Positions 23,178 through 24,191 of a stretch of 24,191 bases of DNA are shown here, piece by piece. Numbering within the stretch: position 1 is the first letter of the stretch; each line of letters starts with the position of its first letter. The position numbers were made by a program, and so were the translations under genes. The stretch covers positions 1 to 24,191 of the forward strand of contig JAUMTV010000048.1 of the NCBI GenBank assembly GCA_030531025.1, read 5' to 3'. The stretch comes from Turicibacter sp. (GTDB lineage: Bacteria > Bacillota > Bacilli > MOL361 > Turicibacteraceae). Under the pieces are notes generated by a model. That model worked only from the letters and a program-made list of their open reading frames with translations, was not told the origin of the DNA and made no database searches.

Positions 23178-23192
23178 TTCCCCCTCTTAATC

Positions 23193-23370
23193 TCCCTGGA
23201 ATGTGCGTATCGTGATTAGTTGTTGAATCCGAACATTTCTGATAAGGGAATCTGGTGTTCTAATACTGTGTTGAATGCCCAACTGCTTGTTGAGAATCCT
23301 AATGTATTAGACAGGATACCCACCTGCTGCAAAGCGGGTTTTTATCCTAACACCTACGGCACTCTGGGGA
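23193..23370 (+). ncRNA. ssrS: 6S RNA, copy 1
   Basis: A 178-nt structured RNA that binds the sigmaA RNA polymerase holoenzyme as a promoter mimic. The closing stem pairs 23193-23210 with 23355-23370. The apical stem pairs GGG-AATCT-GGT-(GTT)-CTAATAC (23246-23266) with GTATTAG-ACA-GGAT-ACCC (23304-23321), then a terminal hairpin. The large central bubble between them contains CCGAAC at 23229-23234, i.e. nucleotides 37-42, where 6S product RNA synthesis starts in Bacillus (near nucleotide 40, as I recall). A small hairpin CCTGC...GCGGG (23323-23338) lies in the 3' strand of the bubble, as in Firmicute 6S RNAs. Of the three complete copies it is the most diverged, and it has its own terminator. 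Confidence 0.85.
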
Positions 23371-23376
23371 ATTAAG

Positions 23377-23408
23377 AAAAACACGAGTTTTATACTCGTG
23401 TTTTTTTT
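23377..23408 (+). terminator. Intrinsic terminator after 6S RNA copy 1
   Basis: Perfect 8-bp stem AACACGAG/CTCGTGTT (23380-23387 and 23395-23402), 7-nt loop and eight consecutive T including the end of the stem. Confidence 0.92.
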
Positions 23409-23482
23409 ATTACCCATGAATTTAATACTACCACTTCAAGATAGATAATACTATAAACTTATGACTCCCATTCTTTCCCGTG

Positions 23483-23511
23483 TTGATTTTCATTTAATGA
23501 CATGTTAAGAT
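23483..23511 (+). promoter_or_regulatory. Promoter for 6S RNA copy 2
   Basis: TTGATT (23483-23488), exactly 17 nt, TAAGAT (23506-23511) with a TG one base upstream (extended -10). Start near 23518, about 20 nt before the closing stem of copy 2, implying a 5' leader or processing. Confidence 0.65.
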
Positions 23512-23538
23512 AACTATCCAATCACTGTTTAATTAATT

Positions 23539-23716
23539 CCTAAATAGTACGTATAGTGACTAGTTCTTTAGAATCCGAACACTTCTACTAAGGGAATCTG
23601 ATTCTCAAATTCCGTGTTGAATGCCTAGCTTTTTCACCTAGGAATCCTAAAGAATTTGATAAGATACCCACCTGCTTCTTAGCGGGTTTATGTCCTAGCA
23701 CTTACGGCATTTTGGG
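23539..23716 (+). ncRNA. ssrS: 6S RNA, copy 2
   Basis: Also 178 nt. The closing stem CCTAAA...CGTA pairs with TACGG...TTTTGGG. The apical stem pairs GGG-AATCT-GAT-(TCT)-CAAATTC (23592-23612) with GAATTTG-ATA-AGAT-ACCC (23652-23669). Compared with copy 1 the helix CAAATTC/GAATTTG replaces CTAATAC/GTATTAG and CCTAG/CTAGG replaces CAAC/GTTG, so pairing is kept by compensatory changes. CCGAAC is at 23575-23580 (nucleotides 37-42). The 3' bubble hairpin CCTGC...GCGGG is present. No intrinsic terminator is seen after it. Confidence 0.85.
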
Positions 23717-23752
23717 TCACTAGTATTAACTTACCCATTAACGAAGACTATC

Positions 23753-23781
23753 TTGAATAAATATTATTAATAGATTATATT
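23753..23781 (+). promoter_or_regulatory. Candidate promoter for 6S RNA copy 3
   Basis: TTGAAT (23753-23758), exactly 17 nt, TATATT (23776-23781). Predicted start near 23788, 36 nt before the closing stem of copy 3. Confidence 0.55.
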
Positions 23782-23823
23782 GGCACTGTATTTAAAGATG
23801 CAAGTGACCAACACTTATAACAG

Positions 23824-24002
23824 CCTAAATAGTACGTATAGTGACTAGTTCTTTAAAATCCGAACACTTCTATTAAGGGAATCTGATTCTCAAATTCCGT
23901 GTTGAATGCCTAGCTTTTTTACCTAGGAATCCTAAAGAATTTGATAAGATACCCACCTGCTAATTTGGCGGGTTTATATCCTAGCACTTACGGCATTTTG
24001 GG
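23824..24002 (+). ncRNA. ssrS: 6S RNA, copy 3
   Basis: 179 nt and nearly identical to copy 2. The visible differences are a few substitutions in the bubble and in loops, such as the loop of the 3' bubble hairpin (CTAATTTGGC for CTTCTTAGC). The closing stem, apical CAAATTC/GAATTTG helix and terminal CCTAG/CTAGG hairpin are unchanged. CCGAAC is at 23860-23865 (nucleotides 37-42). There is no intrinsic terminator before copy 4 begins 83 nt later. Confidence 0.85.
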
Positions 24003-24085
24003 ACTAAATTTTAATGATTATGAGTTGCTAATCAGATATAGTTGTTAACGCTACCCTATTTAAATGAGTAGCTTAATTGAAATAA

Positions 24086-24191
24086 CCTAGATTGTGCGTA
24101 AAGTCATTAGTTCTTTAAATCCGAACATCTCTAATTAGGGAATCTGATTCTCAAATTCCGTGTTGAATGCCTAGCTTTTTCACCTAGGAAT
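24086..24191 (+). ncRNA. ssrS: 6S RNA, copy 4 (cut by the window end)
   Basis: The first 106 nt of a fourth copy. The 5' strand of the closing stem (CCTAGATTGTGCGTA) resembles copy 1 more than copies 2 and 3, whereas the apical strand, CAAATTC, and the CCTAG/CTAGG terminal hairpin are identical to copies 2 and 3. CCGAAC is at 24121-24126. The 3' half lies outside the window. I could not find a convincing promoter directly upstream. Confidence 0.8.

Noticed and set aside
23193..24191. CRISPR array or T-box leaders as the explanation for the repeats
   Set aside because: Units are ~178 nt with unequal spacers of 83-168 nt, no short direct repeats, no AGGGTGGAACCGCG-type T-box sequence and no downstream gene on that strand in the window.

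Overview
The window looks like chromosomal DNA of a low-G+C, endospore-forming Firmicute. It carries a complete spoIIA operon (spoIIAA, spoIIAB, sigF), spoVA genes, dacF and scpAB, arranged much as in Bacillus. The spoVA set is reduced, and several genes are more divergent than in Bacillus proper. A Turicibacter-like member of the Bacilli/Erysipelotrichia is my guess, but the sequence alone does not prove it. Nearly all protein genes are on the minus strand, so transcription runs from high to low coordinates. There is no sign of phage, IS elements or CRISPR.

Region by region: (1) 1-1600 holds scpA-scpB, the condensin partners of SMC, and a 47-aa lysine-rich protein, behind a good sigmaA promoter. 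(2) 1670-5300 is a reduced spoVA operon (spoVAC-spoVAD-spoVAE-spoVAF). (3) 5300-8300 holds sigF, the anti-sigma kinase SpoIIAB, the anti-anti-sigma factor SpoIIAA and the sporulation D,D-carboxypeptidase DacF. A perfect Spo0A box lies in the spoIIA promoter region. (4) 8490-10800 has pdp and three small unknown proteins. (5) 10860-13500 has plsC, dihydrofolate reductase, an RsmJ-like methyltransferase and a short SSB. (6) 13484-13897 contains no protein gene. I read it as a free-standing plus-strand small RNA with an extended -10 promoter, an overlapping Spo0A box, four C-rich segments and an intrinsic terminator. (7) 13898-18900 has a YmfF/YmfH M16 peptidase pair, a CAP-domain lipoprotein and deoC-deoD. 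(8) 19168-22826 has an AI-2E family permease, an RnfD-like orphan membrane protein, and tcdA-msrA. (9) From 23193 to the window end there are four tandem copies of one ~178-nt structured RNA on the plus strand. I identify it as 6S RNA from its fold, covariation between copies, position-40 CCGAAC template motif and location beside tcdA (yrvM).

The genes in regions 2 and 3 act together. Spo0A switches on spoIIA; SpoIIAA/SpoIIAB release sigmaF in the forespore; forespore sigma factors then drive dacF and spoVA, which modify cortex and load dipicolinic acid. The two RNA loci are the most unusual content: a tandem 6S RNA array, and a C-rich RNA that can pair with the ribosome-binding sites of spoIIAA, spoIIAB and sigF.
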